Below, piece by piece: positions 8,529 through 18,096 of a stretch of 64,000 nt of DNA (its first letter is position 1; the number at the start of each line of letters is the position of its first letter). The DNA is taken from contig CAMFGY010000006.1 in the NCBI GenBank assembly GCA_945952065.1, positions 1-64,000 of the forward strand, written 5' to 3'. The stretch is from an uncultured Burkholderiales bacterium. Its GTDB lineage: Bacteria > Pseudomonadota > Gammaproteobacteria > Burkholderiales > Burkholderiaceae_C. A program made the position numbers and the translations under genes. Below the pieces are notes generated by a model, which saw nothing but the letters and a program-made list of their open reading frames with translations, did no database searches and was not told the DNA's origin.

Positions 8529-9332
8529 TCAGGCTTTGATGAAGTCGGGCGGGGGCGGACTGCCCGCGGACAAGGTGAAGACCTCGTAGCCGGTTTCCGT
8601 CACCACCAGGGTGTGTTCCCACTGGGCCGACAGCGAGCGATCTTTGGTCTTGATGGTCCAACCATCGTTGTGCTCGCGCATATGGCGCTGGCCGGCGTTG
8701 ACCATGGGTTCAATGGTGAAGACCATGCCGGGCACCAAAACGTCCAAGGTGCCGGGCCGACCGTAGTGCAGCACTTGCGGCTCTTCATGGAACACTTGAC
8801 CAATGCCATGACCACAGAATTCGCGAACGACGGAATAGCCGGCGTTCTCGACAAAGGTTTGGATCGCATGGCCGATATCCCCCAGGTGCGCGCCGGGCTT
8901 GACCTTGGCAATGCCCTTCCACATGGCCTCATAGGTGAGGGCGCACAGGCGCTTGGCGGCAATGGAGCCTTCACCCACCACAAACATGCGGCTGGTGTCG
9001 CCATGCCAGCCGTCTTTGATGACGGTGACGTCGATATTGACGATGTCGCCGTTCTTCAGCGCGCGGCCATCGGGGATGCCGTGGCAGATCACATCATTGA
9101 CCGAAGTGCAGATGGATTTGGGGTAGGGCGTGTAGCCGGGTGGCTGGTAATTCAGCGGCGCTGGAATCGCACCTTGCACATTGACGATGTAGTCATGCGC
9201 GAGCTTGTCGAGGGCTTCGGTGGTGATGCCGGGCTTCACATGCGGGGTCAGCATGTCGAGAACCTCGGAGGCCAAGCGGCCGGCTATGCGCAGCGCCTCA
9301 ATGTCGGCGCCAGTCTTGATCGTGATCGTCAT
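8529..9332 (-). CDS. map: Methionine aminopeptidase, type I
   Basis: Removes the N-terminal methionine from nascent proteins. In the 267-aa protein the catalytic His is His84 (ICHGIPDG) and the metal ligands are Asp101 (VNIDVTV), Asp112 (GDTSR), His176 (GHGIG), Glu209 (TIEP) and Glu240 (WEHT). There is no N-terminal zinc-finger extension, so it is the short bacterial type Ia form. It is first in a tight minus-strand group map-glnD-mnmH. Confidence 0.97.
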   Translation of the reverse strand: MTITIKTGADIEALRIAGRLASEVLDMLTPHVKPGITTEALDKLAHDYIVNVQGAIPAPLNYQPPGYTPYPKSICTSVNDVICHGIPDGRALKNGDIVNIDVTVIKDGWHGDTSRMFVVGEGSIAAKRLCALTYEAMWKGIAKVKPGAHLGDIGHAIQTFVENAGYSVVREFCGHGIGQVFHEEPQVLHYGRPGTLDVLVPGMVFTIEPMVNAGQRHMREHNDGWTIKTKDRSLSAQWEHTLVVTETGYEVFTLSAGSPPPPDFIKA

Positions 9333-9421
9333 GCGGTCATTTTAGCTTTGCAGCTGAAGCCGCCCGGCCGACCAGGGCATCTTGACGATCCCTGGCCAAG
9401 GGAGCTTACGCGCCGGCAGGC

Positions 9422-10246
9422 TCAATCGGCCCAGACCACCAAGCCGCTCCAGGCGGTACCCAGCACCACGAGGCCGAAAGCGATGCGGTAGTAAGCAAAG
9501 GGCACAAAGCTGTGGCTGGAGATGTAACGCAACAGCCAGCGCACGCAGATCCAGGCGCTGATGAAGGAGAACAACAGGCCGACGCCGAACATCGGGATGT
9601 CCGCGCTGCTCAGCAATGCGCGCTCTTTGTAGAGGCTGTAAGCGCCGGCGCCGATCAGAGTCGGGATGGCCAGGAAGAATGAAAAATCGGTGGCGGCCTT
9701 GCGCGACAAGCCCATCAGCATGCCGCCGATGATGGTGGAACCCGATCGGCTGGTGCCCGGCACCATGGCCAGACATTGAATGACGCCGACCTTGAGTGCG
9801 TCCAAAGGGCTCATATCGTCGACGGTTTGGATGCGAACGACGGCCTGCTGACGGCGCTCGGCCCACAAAATGATGAAGCCACCCAGGATGAAGGTGGTCG
9901 CCACCACAGTGGGGGTGAACAAATGCGCTTTGATTGCCTTGCCGAACAGCAGGCCCAGCACCACGGCCGGAAAAAAGCCAATGGCGACATTGATCACAAA
10001 GCGGCGGGCGCGTGCGTCCGAACCCAGGCCCGCAGCCACTTCACGCAGGCGCTGGCTGTAAACCAGGATGACGGCAAAAATGGCGCCGGTTTGGATGGCA
10101 ATGTCGAACACCTTGCTCTTGGCATCATCAAAGCCCAGCAAAGAACCGGCAAGAATCAAATGGCCGGTGCTGGAAATCGGCAAAAACTCGGTCAGGCCTT
10201 CGACGATGCCCATGATGGCGGCCTTGATCAGCAAAATGGCGTCCAA
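9422..10246 (-). CDS. uppP: Undecaprenyl-diphosphatase
   Basis: UppP/BacA recycles the undecaprenyl carrier used for peptidoglycan. The protein has the two signature motifs [15 protein letters not shown] (near the N terminus) and [12 protein letters not shown], and about eight membrane helices. I chose the TTG at 10246, which has GAGGGAG just upstream and yields 274 aa, the normal family length; the frame is open further upstream but that part is not protein-like. Divergent from the TetR gene. Confidence 0.93.
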   Translation of the reverse strand: MDAILLIKAAIMGIVEGLTEFLPISSTGHLILAGSLLGFDDAKSKVFDIAIQTGAIFAVILVYSQRLREVAAGLGSDARARRFVINVAIGFFPAVVLGLLFGKAIKAHLFTPTVVATTFILGGFIILWAERRQQAVVRIQTVDDMSPLDALKVGVIQCLAMVPGTSRSGSTIIGGMLMGLSRKAATDFSFFLAIPTLIGAGAYSLYKERALLSSADIPMFGVGLLFSFISAWICVRWLLRYISSHSFVPFAYYRIAFGLVVLGTAWSGLVVWAD

Positions 10247-10400
10247 ACGCGACTCCCTCAAAAAGAATGGCCGCGATGATAGCCGCCACCTGTGACCGGA
10301 CTTGTGACCCCGCCTGTTTCCGGCCCGCTTTGGCAGGCGTTTCCTTCCGTCGGCGGCTGGCGTTTGCACTGGCTTGACCGGCTCGGCTTGCGGCGAATAC

Positions 10401-10424
10401 ATTACTGACCCATTGGTCATTAAC
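10401..10424. promoter_or_regulatory. Palindromic operator-like site upstream of TetR-RND operon
   Basis: TGACC-CATT-GGTCA at 10406-10419 is a perfect 5-bp-arm inverted repeat, and the surrounding bases (ATTAC on the left, TTAAC on the right) extend the symmetry to 18 of 24 positions. It sits about 20 bases before the TTG start of the TetR gene, where a promoter is expected. TetR regulators of efflux pumps commonly bind palindromes of this kind; binding by this protein is an inference. Confidence 0.6.
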
Positions 10425-10444
10425 GCCACTGCGCCACGCAGCTT

Positions 10445-11086
10445 TTGAATACCGCACCCCGCCAACGACGCAAGCAAGCCCGCCCGCAAGAGTTGCTGGC
10501 GGCGGCACTGGATTTGTTTGTCGAAAAGGGCTTTGCGGCGACCCGCTCCGAGGAAGTCGCGGCCCGTGCTGGCGTCTCCAAGGGCACGCTGTATCTGTAC
10601 TACCCGAGCAAAGAAGAGCTGTTCAAGGCGGTGGTGCGGGAGAACCTGTCAACACGGATCGCCGCAGCCGTGGCCTTGGCCGCTCAGCATCAGGGCTCGA
10701 TGAGCGATTTGTTGAGCCATGTGATGAAGACGTGGTGGGAGCAGGTCGGGCTCGGGCCTGCGGGCGGCATCACCAAGATCATGATGGCCGAGGCGCGCAA
10801 CTTCCCCGATTTGGCGCGTTTTTATGTGGACGAGGTGGTGCTGCCTATCCACCAATTGCTGGCGGGTTTGATCGAGCGCGGCATTCGCAGCGGCGAGTTC
10901 CGTGAGGTGCCGCCGGTCGAGACGGTGCATGTCTTGATCGGGCCCATGCTGCACATGATTCTTTATGAACATTCATTGGGCGCCTGCCGTTTGCACGGCG
11001 GCCCCAGCATCAATGCGCCCGCCGTGCTGGCGGTGCAAATGGACTTGATCCTGCGCGGCTTGTTGGCTCAGCCCACTGGGCTTTGA
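10445..11086 (+). CDS. TetR/AcrR family transcriptional regulator
   Basis: The 213-aa protein has an N-terminal TetR helix-turn-helix: [20 protein letters not shown] followed by [23 protein letters not shown]. The rest is a helical ligand-binding/dimerisation domain ([20 protein letters not shown]) like AcrR/TtgR-type regulators. It starts with TTG; no in-frame ATG occurs before the HTH. It is followed after 35 bases by the RND adaptor and pump, so it most likely represses that operon and itself through the palindrome just upstream. Confidence 0.92.
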   Translation: MNTAPRQRRKQARPQELLAAALDLFVEKGFAATRSEEVAARAGVSKGTLYLYYPSKEELFKAVVRENLSTRIAAAVALAAQHQGSMSDLLSHVMKTWWEQVGLGPAGGITKIMMAEARNFPDLARFYVDEVVLPIHQLLAGLIERGIRSGEFREVPPVETVHVLIGPMLHMILYEHSLGACRLHGGPSINAPAVLAVQMDLILRGLLAQPTGL

Positions 11087-11121
11087 TCCGTATCCCTTGA
11101 AATTTTGAAAGTAGCTCTGCG

Positions 11122-12267
11122 ATGAAGCCTTGGTTGAAAGTGACGCTGGCCGTGCTGGCTGTGGCAGTGCTGGCAGGCGTGACGCTGAAATGGGTGAAAG
11201 CCCGTCAGGTTTCAGCGCCGGTGGTGAGCAAGGCGCCTGCAGGCTTGGTGTTGGCCGACATGGATGTGCTGCGGGTGCAGCGGCAACGATTTGCGGGCAC
11301 CTTGGACATCTCGGGCAATCTGCGCGCGACCGAGACCGCGATGATCAAGGCCAAGGTGGCGGCGGAGTTGGCGCAGCTGAGTGTGCGCGAGGGTGATGCG
11401 GTGCGGGCCGGGCAATTGCTGGGGCGCTTGGAAACCTCGGAGCTGGATTGGCGCTTGAAGCAAGCCGAGCAAAACGCCGGCGCGGCCAAGTCGCAAGTCG
11501 ATATTGCTCGGCGCACCTTGGACAACAACCGCGCTCTGGTGTCGCAAGGCTTTATTTCAGCCACCGCTCTGGATAACGCGGTGGCCGGTGCGGCCGGCGC
11601 CGAAGCCAGCTATTTGGCGGCCAAGGCAGCGGTGGAGTTGGCCCGCAAAGCGCAGGCCGATGCCGCCTTGATCGCACCGATCTCGGGTCAGGTGTCGCAG
11701 CGATTGGCTCAGCCGGGAGAGCGTGTGGCGGTTGATGGACGTGTGTTGGAGATCGTCAATCTGGCTCACATGGAGTTGGAGGCCGCGATTCCCGCTGAGG
11801 TGGCGGCCGGCTTGAGGCCGGGCGCCAAGGCGCTGCTGTCGGTGGAGGGGCTGGCGACCGAGGTGCCTGCGGAGCTGGCTCGCATCAATCCGGCGGCCCA
11901 GGCCGGCTCGCGTGCGGTGCTGGTGTATCTGAAGGTTCCGGGGCAGCCCGGCTTGCGACACGGCATGTTTGCTCGGGGCCGAATTTTGCTGGATGAAGCC
12001 GAAGGACTGGTGGTGCCTAGCAGTGCCGTGCGGCTTGAAAAAGCACGCCCCTATGTGCTGCAAATCGTGGAGGGCAAGGCGCGCTCGCAAGCGGTGAGCC
12101 TGGGGCGCAGCGGCGAAGTGGCGGGGCGTGCCGTGGTGGAGTTGCGCTCCGGGGTGGTCGAAGGGGATTTGTTGCTCTCGGGGACAGCCGGCCAAGTGGC
12201 TGACGGCACTTGGGTGAAGGTGCCGGCCGCTGCTGTGGCTGCCCCAGCGTCTGCAGCATCGCGCTGA
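11122..12267 (+). CDS. RND efflux periplasmic adaptor subunit (membrane fusion protein)
   Basis: The 381-aa protein has an N-terminal membrane anchor/signal ([21 protein letters not shown]), a biotinyl-lipoyl half-motif ([25 protein letters not shown]), an alpha-helical hairpin ([20 protein letters not shown] to [11 protein letters not shown]), the second lipoyl half ([20 protein letters not shown]) and a beta-barrel region. It links the inner-membrane pump to an outer-membrane channel. No lipobox cysteine is visible. It lies 16 bases upstream of the pump gene. Confidence 0.93.
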   Translation: MKPWLKVTLAVLAVAVLAGVTLKWVKARQVSAPVVSKAPAGLVLADMDVLRVQRQRFAGTLDISGNLRATETAMIKAKVAAELAQLSVREGDAVRAGQLLGRLETSELDWRLKQAEQNAGAAKSQVDIARRTLDNNRALVSQGFISATALDNAVAGAAGAEASYLAAKAAVELARKAQADAALIAPISGQVSQRLAQPGERVAVDGRVLEIVNLAHMELEAAIPAEVAAGLRPGAKALLSVEGLATEVPAELARINPAAQAGSRAVLVYLKVPGQPGLRHGMFARGRILLDEAEGLVVPSSAVRLEKARPYVLQIVEGKARSQAVSLGRSGEVAGRAVVELRSGVVEGDLLLSGTAGQVADGTWVKVPAAAVAAPASAASR

Positions 12268-12283
12268 AACGAGGGCACAGGCC

Positions 12284-15200
12284 ATGTGGTTCACCCGCGT
12301 TTCTATTCAAAACCCCGTCATGGCCGTGATGGTCATGCTGGCCTTTGTGGTCTTGGGCCTGTTCAGCTATCAACGGCTGTCGGTGGACCAATTTCCCAAT
12401 ATCGATTTCCCCACGGTGGTGGTACAGCTGGACTATCCTGGCGCATCGCCCGAGATCGTCGAGAGCGAAGTCACCAAAAAGATTGAAGAGGCCGTCAACA
12501 CCGTGGCCGGCATCAACACCCTGACTTCGCGGTCCTATGAAGGCTCAGCGGTGGTCATTGTCGAGTTCAATCTCGATATTGATGGCCGAAAAGCCGCTGA
12601 GGACGTGCGCGAAAAAGTGGCCTTGATCCGCCCGACTCTGCGTGACGAGGTGAAAGACCCGCGCATCTCCCGCTTTGACCCGCAAAGCACGCCCATCTTC
12701 AATGTGGCGGTGCTCTCGGAAGACGGTCAGCGCAGCACGCAGGAGCTGACCACCTGGGCCACTCAAGTCTTGCAAAAGCGGCTGGAAAATGTGCGCGGGG
12801 TCGGCTCGGTCAGTGTGGTGGGCGGCTTGCAGCGTCAGGTCCAGCTGCGCTTGCGCCCTCAGGCCATGGAGTCCTTGGGTGTCAGTGTGGACCAAGTGTT
12901 AGCGGCAGTGAAGAGCGAGAACCAGGAACTGCCGCTGGGCACGATTCGCTCCGCCGAGCAAGAGCGCGTGGTGCAAATCAACGCGCGCTTGAAAACGCCG
13001 CAGGACTTTCGCGACATCGTGGTGGCCCGCAAGGCCGGTCAGTCGGTCAAGCTCTGGCAAATTGCCGACGTGGTGGACGGCCCGCAAGAGGTGGAAAGCC
13101 TGGCGCTTTACAACGGCCAGCGCACCGTGCTTTTGAGCGTGCAAAAGAGCCAGGGTGAGAACACCATTGAGGTGGTGGACGGTTTGATGCGCGCGCTGAA
13201 AGAGGCTGCAGCCCTCACACCCAAAGGCATCAAGACCGAAGTCAATCGCGACAACTCTCGGGCCATTCGGGTTTCGGTGGCGAATGTGCAGCGCACCTTG
13301 TTTGAGGGCGCAGCGCTGACGGTGTTGATCGTGTTCTTGTTTCTGAACTCTTGGCGCTCCACCGTCATCACCGGTTTGACCTTGCCCATCGCTTTGATCG
13401 GCACTTTTCTCTTCATGTACATCTTCGGCTTCACCATCAACAACATCACCATGATGGCCCTGAGCCTTTGTGTGGGTTTGTTGATTGATGACGCCATTGT
13501 GGTGCGGGAGAACATCGTGCGCCATGTGGCCATGGGTGCCAGCCCCTGGCAGGCTGCCTTGGATGGCACGGCCGAAATCGGCCTGGCGGTGCTGGCGACC
13601 ACCTTGTCCATCGTGGCCGTGTTTTTGCCGATTGGTTTTATGGGCGGCATCGTCGGCAAGTTTTTCCATGAGTTCGGCATCACCATCGTGGCCGCGGTGC
13701 TGATCTCGATGTTTGTCAGCTTCACCTTGGACCCGATGCTGAGCAGTGTTTGGCACGACCCGCAGGCTCACGGCGTGCATCGCGGCGCCCCGGTGACGCT
13801 GTACGACAAAACCCTGGGCCGCATCACCTTGAAGTTCGACGACTTCACCGAGTGGCTTTCCGCGGCGTATCAAAGAATCTTGGCTTGGTCTTTGCGTCAC
13901 AAGGCGGCGACCTTGGGCATCGCCTTGGCGAGTTTTCTGTTCAGCTTTGTTTTGCTGGGCGGGGTGGGCAAGGAGTTCGTGCCCAAGGCCGATCTGTCAG
14001 AAACCCAAGTCAATTTCTACACCCCGGTGGGCTCCAGCCTGGAGGTGACCGAGGCCCGCGCCAAGCAAATTGATCAGTTGCTGCGCGAGTTGCCCGAGGT
14101 GCGCTATACCGTCACCACCATCAACAGCGGATTCGCGGCGGGCAAGATCTACGGCGCGGTCTATGTGCGCTTGTTGGACCGCAAGGATAGAAAGCGCTCC
14201 GTGGCCGATTTGGCGCAGCCAATCCGCGAAAAGCTCGCCAGCGTGCCCGGCATCACCGTCACCAATATCGGGCAGACGGATTTGGGCGGCAGCAAAAGCT
14301 TGCAGTTCTCCATCCAGGGCGCGGACTTGGGGGAGTTGGAGCGTTTGTCCAAGCAGGTGCAGGCTGAGCTGCTCAAGATCCCTGGCTTGGTCGACCTGGA
14401 CACCACGCTCAAACCGAACAAACCCACCGTCTCCATCGAGGTCAAGCGCGATGCTGCGGCGGATGTGGGCTTGAACGTCAAAGCGCTGGCGGGTTCGTTG
14501 CGCACCTTGTTTGCGGGCACCACGGTGGGCAACTGGCGGGCGCCGGATGGCGAGAACTATGACGTGGTGGTGCGGCTGGGGCCCCAGGGACGCCAGAGCT
14601 TGTCCGACTTGCAGCATTTGCCCCTGAACGTGGCGCCGGCGGCCGATGGTTCGGCAAGGGTGGTGCGCTTGTCGCAAGTGGCCGATGTGCAGGCTTCAAC
14701 CGGCCCCAACCAGATCAATCGCCGCGATATGAGTCGTGAGATCACCATTGACGCGAATGCCTTGGGACGCAGCTCGGGTGAGATCTCGGCCGACATCAAA
14801 GCGGTTTTGGACGGCATTGCCTTCCCACCCGGCTACCGCTACACCTTTGGCGGTTCGACCAAGAATATGAACGAGTCCTTCCAGTATGCAGTGGGCGCGC
14901 TGGCTCTGGCCGTGGTGTTCATTTACATGATTTTGGCCAGCCAATTCAAGAGCTTTTTGCAGCCCCTGGCCTTGATGAGTTCATTGCCCTTGACCTTGAT
15001 CGGCGTGATCTTGGCCTTGTTGATGTTCCGCTCCACGCTGAATATGTTCAGCATCATTGGCATCGTCATGCTGATGGGCTTGGTCACCAAGAACGCGATC
15101 TTGCTGATTGATTTCGCCATACGCTCCCGTCAAGGTGAGCATGCCCATGGGGTGGATGCTGAGCCCATGGGCCGCGAGCAGGCCTTGTTGCATGCGGCCA

Positions 15201-15442
15201 AAGTGCGACTGCGCCCGATCTTGATGACCACCCTGGCCATGGTTTTTGGCATGGTGCCCTTGGCCTTTGCGCTCAGCGAAGGCTCGGAGCAGCGCGCCCC
15301 CATGGGGCAGGCGGTGATTGGCGGCGTGATCACCTCGTCTTTGTTGACCCTGGTGGTGGTGCCGGTGATCTATTGCTATCTTGACGATCTTGCCGCTTGG
15401 GCCAAGCGCCGCTGGTCTGGAAATAGAATCGCCGCAGAATGA
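12284..15442 (+). CDS. RND multidrug efflux pump, inner-membrane subunit (HAE1 type)
   Basis: A 1052-aa proton-driven transporter of the AcrB/MexB class. It begins WFTRVSIQNPVMAVMVMLAF, has the transmembrane-4 acidic pair in GLLIDDAIVV and the transmembrane-10 lysine in MGLVTKNAILLIDF, two large periplasmic loops, and the late motif TTLAMVFGMVPLAF. This is the drug-efflux (HAE1) rather than heavy-metal branch. No outer-membrane factor follows directly; a TolC-family gene lies about 1.2 kb downstream after two small genes. Confidence 0.95.
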   Translation: MWFTRVSIQNPVMAVMVMLAFVVLGLFSYQRLSVDQFPNIDFPTVVVQLDYPGASPEIVESEVTKKIEEAVNTVAGINTLTSRSYEGSAVVIVEFNLDIDGRKAAEDVREKVALIRPTLRDEVKDPRISRFDPQSTPIFNVAVLSEDGQRSTQELTTWATQVLQKRLENVRGVGSVSVVGGLQRQVQLRLRPQAMESLGVSVDQVLAAVKSENQELPLGTIRSAEQERVVQINARLKTPQDFRDIVVARKAGQSVKLWQIADVVDGPQEVESLALYNGQRTVLLSVQKSQGENTIEVVDGLMRALKEAAALTPKGIKTEVNRDNSRAIRVSVANVQRTLFEGAALTVLIVFLFLNSWRSTVITGLTLPIALIGTFLFMYIFGFTINNITMMALSLCVGLLIDDAIVVRENIVRHVAMGASPWQAALDGTAEIGLAVLATTLSIVAVFLPIGFMGGIVGKFFHEFGITIVAAVLISMFVSFTLDPMLSSVWHDPQAHGVHRGAPVTLYDKTLGRITLKFDDFTEWLSAAYQRILAWSLRHKAATLGIALASFLFSFVLLGGVGKEFVPKADLSETQVNFYTPVGSSLEVTEARAKQIDQLLRELPEVRYTVTTINSGFAAGKIYGAVYVRLLDRKDRKRSVADLAQPIREKLASVPGITVTNIGQTDLGGSKSLQFSIQGADLGELERLSKQVQAELLKIPGLVDLDTTLKPNKPTVSIEVKRDAAADVGLNVKALAGSLRTLFAGTTVGNWRAPDGENYDVVVRLGPQGRQSLSDLQHLPLNVAPAADGSARVVRLSQVADVQASTGPNQINRRDMSREITIDANALGRSSGEISADIKAVLDGIAFPPGYRYTFGGSTKNMNESFQYAVGALALAVVFIYMILASQFKSFLQPLALMSSLPLTLIGVILALLMFRSTLNMFSIIGIVMLMGLVTKNAILLIDFAIRSRQGEHAHGVDAEPMGREQALLHAAKVRLRPILMTTLAMVFGMVPLAFALSEGSEQRAPMGQAVIGGVITSSLLTLVVVPVIYCYLDDLAAWAKRRWSGNRIAAE

Positions 15443-15495
15443 TGGAATGAACAACGGCGCCGACTGCGCCGCTGAGTGCCAAGGAAACCGACAAG

Positions 15496-16149
15496 ATGAA
15501 TATCGAACAAGCCCGCTTCAATATGATCGAACAGCAGATTCGTCCTTGGGACGTGCTGGATGCCGGCGTGCTGGAGCTGCTGGCCGTGGTCAAGCGTGAG
15601 GATTTTGTGCCCAGCGCCTACCGGGGCTTGGCCTTCATGGATACCGAAGTGCCCTTGCCGGGTGGCCAGAAGATGCTGGCACCGCGTGTGGAGGCGCGCC
15701 TTTTGCAAGAGCTGAAAGTGGCGCGCCACGAGAAGGTGCTGGAAATCGGCGCCGGCAGCGGCTTTATGGCGGCATTGCTGGGCCATCGCGCACAGAAAGT
15801 GTTCTCGCTGGAAATCAATTCGGAACTTGCGGCCTTTGCCGCCGCCAATCTGAAGCGGGCCGGGGTGACCAATGTCACCGTACGCGAGCAGGACGGCGCT
15901 GCCGGCCTCGCGGCAGAGGGCCCGTTTGACGTGATCGTGCTGTCGGGCTCGGTGCACGAAGTGCCGCAGGCATTGTTGGCGCAACTCAAGGTCGGCGGCC
16001 GTCTGGCGGCGATTGTCGGTGCTGAGCCGGTGATGCAAGCGCAGTTGTTCACGCGGGTGAGCGAGAAGGACTACCGCAGCGTCAATCTGTTTGACACGGT
16101 GGCGCCTCGTCTGCAGGGTTTTGCAAGCGCTTCGGCCTTCAGCTTCTGA
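15496..16149 (+). CDS. Protein-L-isoaspartate O-methyltransferase-like protein
   Basis: A 217-aa SAM-dependent methyltransferase of the PCMT family: MIEQQIRPWDV at the N terminus, VKREDFVPSAYRGLAFMD in place of the usual VPRHxF segment, the SAM-binding motif I VLEIGAGSGFMAALLG, and FDVIVLSGSVHEVP. This is the short paralog, distinct from the pcm next to surE at 33.5 kb. Followed by rhodanese and TolC genes, an order common in Betaproteobacteria. Whether it still repairs isoaspartate is unknown. Confidence 0.85.
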   Translation: MNIEQARFNMIEQQIRPWDVLDAGVLELLAVVKREDFVPSAYRGLAFMDTEVPLPGGQKMLAPRVEARLLQELKVARHEKVLEIGAGSGFMAALLGHRAQKVFSLEINSELAAFAAANLKRAGVTNVTVREQDGAAGLAAEGPFDVIVLSGSVHEVPQALLAQLKVGGRLAAIVGAEPVMQAQLFTRVSEKDYRSVNLFDTVAPRLQGFASASAFSF

Positions 16150-16175
16150 GCTGGGTTCGGATTTCGCACATCGCT

Positions 16176-16511
16176 ATGCCAGTTCAAATCAATGGGGCGG
16201 ACTTGCAGGAGTTCTGCAGGTCTTGGGCCCGACCTGTGCTGTTATTGGATGTGCGGGAGCCCTGGGAGGCGCAATTGGCATCCCTTCAAGTGCCGGGGGT
16301 GCGCAGCCAACTGATGCCAATGGGCCAAGTTCCAGCCCAGTTTGAAACTTTGGAGGCCTCGCAGCCCATCGTCTGTTATTGCCATCATGGGGTGAGAAGT
16401 CTGCAGGTCGTCGCATTTTTGCAGCGCGCGGGTTTCGAAAGCGTCTATAACCTCGCCGGCGGCATTGATGCATGGTCGACGGAGGTCGACCCCGCGGTGC
16501 CAAGATATTGA
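16176..16511 (+). CDS. Single-domain rhodanese-like protein
   Basis: A 111-aa rhodanese domain: LLLDVREPWEAQLASL, the active-site loop VCYCHHGVRS with the catalytic cysteine as the second Cys, and the C-terminal FESVYNLAGGIDAWS. No signal peptide. It may transfer sulfur or bind sulfane sulfur; the acceptor is unknown. Lies between the PCMT-like gene and the TolC-family gene. Confidence 0.88.
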   Translation: MPVQINGADLQEFCRSWARPVLLLDVREPWEAQLASLQVPGVRSQLMPMGQVPAQFETLEASQPIVCYCHHGVRSLQVVAFLQRAGFESVYNLAGGIDAWSTEVDPAVPRY

Positions 16512-16627
16512 AGCCCTGAATGAATGAAAAAGCGCTGGGTGCCCAGGCTGACTCTGTTTGAAGCTCAAAAGCACCCAACGCCCTGAGATCGTCAACATTT
16601 AAAACCCAATTCCAAATGAGGAAGCTC

Positions 16628-17974
16628 ATGCCAGTCCATCAAGCAAAACAATTGCGCCGCCCCTTGTCCCAAGTTGGTTTGGCGCTGCTGATGGCCTTCG
16701 GTGCCGCCGGTGTGGCGCGCGCGCAAAGTCTGCTGGAGCTCTATGACACCGCGCGGGCATTTGACCCCACGTATTTGTCTGCGCGCGCTCAAGCCGAAAC
16801 CGCGCAATACCGCTTGGGTCAGGCCGAAGCGCTGCTCAAGCCAACTTTGGGCTTGGGCGCCAGTGCCACGACCAGCCAGGTCGATATGAAGAAATTCGGC
16901 TGGACCGGCACGGACTCTTTGCAAGCGGGCCTGAGTGGCACCTACAGCGTCTACAACAAGAGCAGCCGCCTCACCGTGGAGCAAGCGCGTTTGGGCCTGG
17001 ATCTGGCCGCGGCCGATTTGGAGTTGGCCGAACAAGACTTGATCGTGCGCTTGGCGCAAGCCTATTTTGATGTCTTGTCTGCCAAGGACGCCTTGACCAC
17101 CACACGCGCTGCCAAAGCCGCGTTTGCCGAGCAACTGGCCTCAGCCAAGCGCAACTTCGAGGTGGGCACCTCCACCATCACCGACACGCGCGAGGCGCAA
17201 GCCAAGTTCGACTTGGCGGTGGCGGGCGAGATCGCCGCAGAAAACGATTTGCAGGTCAAACGTTTGAAGCTGAATCACTTGGTGGGCAAGGCGGCGGAGC
17301 CCAAGGCTTTGGCCGTGCCTGTGGCCCTGCCGGCCGTGGTGCCTGCCAGCGTGGAACCTTGGGTGAATTTGGCAGAGGAGCAGCACCCCCAGATCCGCAA
17401 GGCCAAGACCGGTGTTGATTCTTCGGTGCTGGACACCGGCAAGGCGCGTGCCTCCGATGGCCTGACGGTGGACCTTACCGGCAAGCTGGGTGCCGTCAAC
17501 TCGCGAGGCGCAGGTGCCGATCTGGCCGGCAGCACAGGCACCACATCCAGCGGCAGCTTGGGCTTGTCGGTGACCCTGCCGCTCTACACCGGTGGTGCCA
17601 GCCAGAACAAGGTCAAAGAGGCCTTGGTGCTGGAAGAGAAAGCCCGCCAAGATCTGGCCAATGCACGTCGCGGGGTGTCCGAAGGAACACGCAGTTATTT
17701 CTTCGGCCTGGTCTCTCAAGCGGCGCAGGTGAAGGCGCTGGAGGCCGCTGAGGCGTCCACCAAGCTCGCCTTGGATGCGACACAACTGGGCTACAAGGTC
17801 GGTGTGCGCGTCAATCTGGATGTCTTGAATGCCCAGACCCAGTTGTTCACCACCCAGCGCGATCTTTCCAAGGCTCGCCACGAGGCGGTGCTGCTGAACC
17901 TGAAGCTGCGTCAGGCGGCCGGTGTCTTGAAGCCCGAAGATGTGGCTGCAACCAATCAGTTGCTGGCCAAGTGA
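16628..17974 (+). CDS. TolC family outer-membrane channel protein
   Basis: The 448-aa protein has a signal peptide ending near GVARAQ-SLLELYD and the two-fold repeated TolC/OEP helical pattern (ARAFDPTYLSARAQAETAQYR, QAYFDVLSAKDALTTT, second half SVTLPLYTGGASQNKVKEA and YKVGVRVNLDVLNAQTQLFTTQRDL). It forms the outer-membrane exit duct of tripartite efflux or type I secretion systems. I chose the ATG at 16628, with GAGGAA a few bases upstream, over the one at 16616. It could serve the RND pump encoded just upstream. A terminator follows at 18001. Confidence 0.9.
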   Translation: MPVHQAKQLRRPLSQVGLALLMAFGAAGVARAQSLLELYDTARAFDPTYLSARAQAETAQYRLGQAEALLKPTLGLGASATTSQVDMKKFGWTGTDSLQAGLSGTYSVYNKSSRLTVEQARLGLDLAAADLELAEQDLIVRLAQAYFDVLSAKDALTTTRAAKAAFAEQLASAKRNFEVGTSTITDTREAQAKFDLAVAGEIAAENDLQVKRLKLNHLVGKAAEPKALAVPVALPAVVPASVEPWVNLAEEQHPQIRKAKTGVDSSVLDTGKARASDGLTVDLTGKLGAVNSRGAGADLAGSTGTTSSGSLGLSVTLPLYTGGASQNKVKEALVLEEKARQDLANARRGVSEGTRSYFFGLVSQAAQVKALEAAEASTKLALDATQLGYKVGVRVNLDVLNAQTQLFTTQRDLSKARHEAVLLNLKLRQAAGVLKPEDVAATNQLLAK

Positions 17975-18000
17975 TGAGTTTGAGCTGATTGCTTCACGGC

Positions 18001-18035
18001 ACAAGGCCCGCTTGCTGCGGGCTTTGTGCTTTTTT
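18001..18035 (+). terminator. Rho-independent terminator after tolC-family gene
   Basis: ACAAGGCCCGC and GCGGGCTTTGT pair in an 11-bp stem (one G-U) with loop TTGCT, followed by GC and six T. Confidence 0.88.
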
Positions 18036-18096
18036 CAGCCGGGTGCATTGGCCCTGCAGCCCTCTCGAGCTAGGCGGTGCGGCGAGAATAGGGCGC

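Noticed and set aside
9372-9395. CCAGGG-N12-CCCTGG after the uppP stop as a terminator
   Set aside because: Six-bp stem with a long loop and no T run on the minus strand.
8400-9491. 363-codon plus-strand open frame under map
   Set aside because: Antisense shadow; map and its metal ligands on the other strand are certain.
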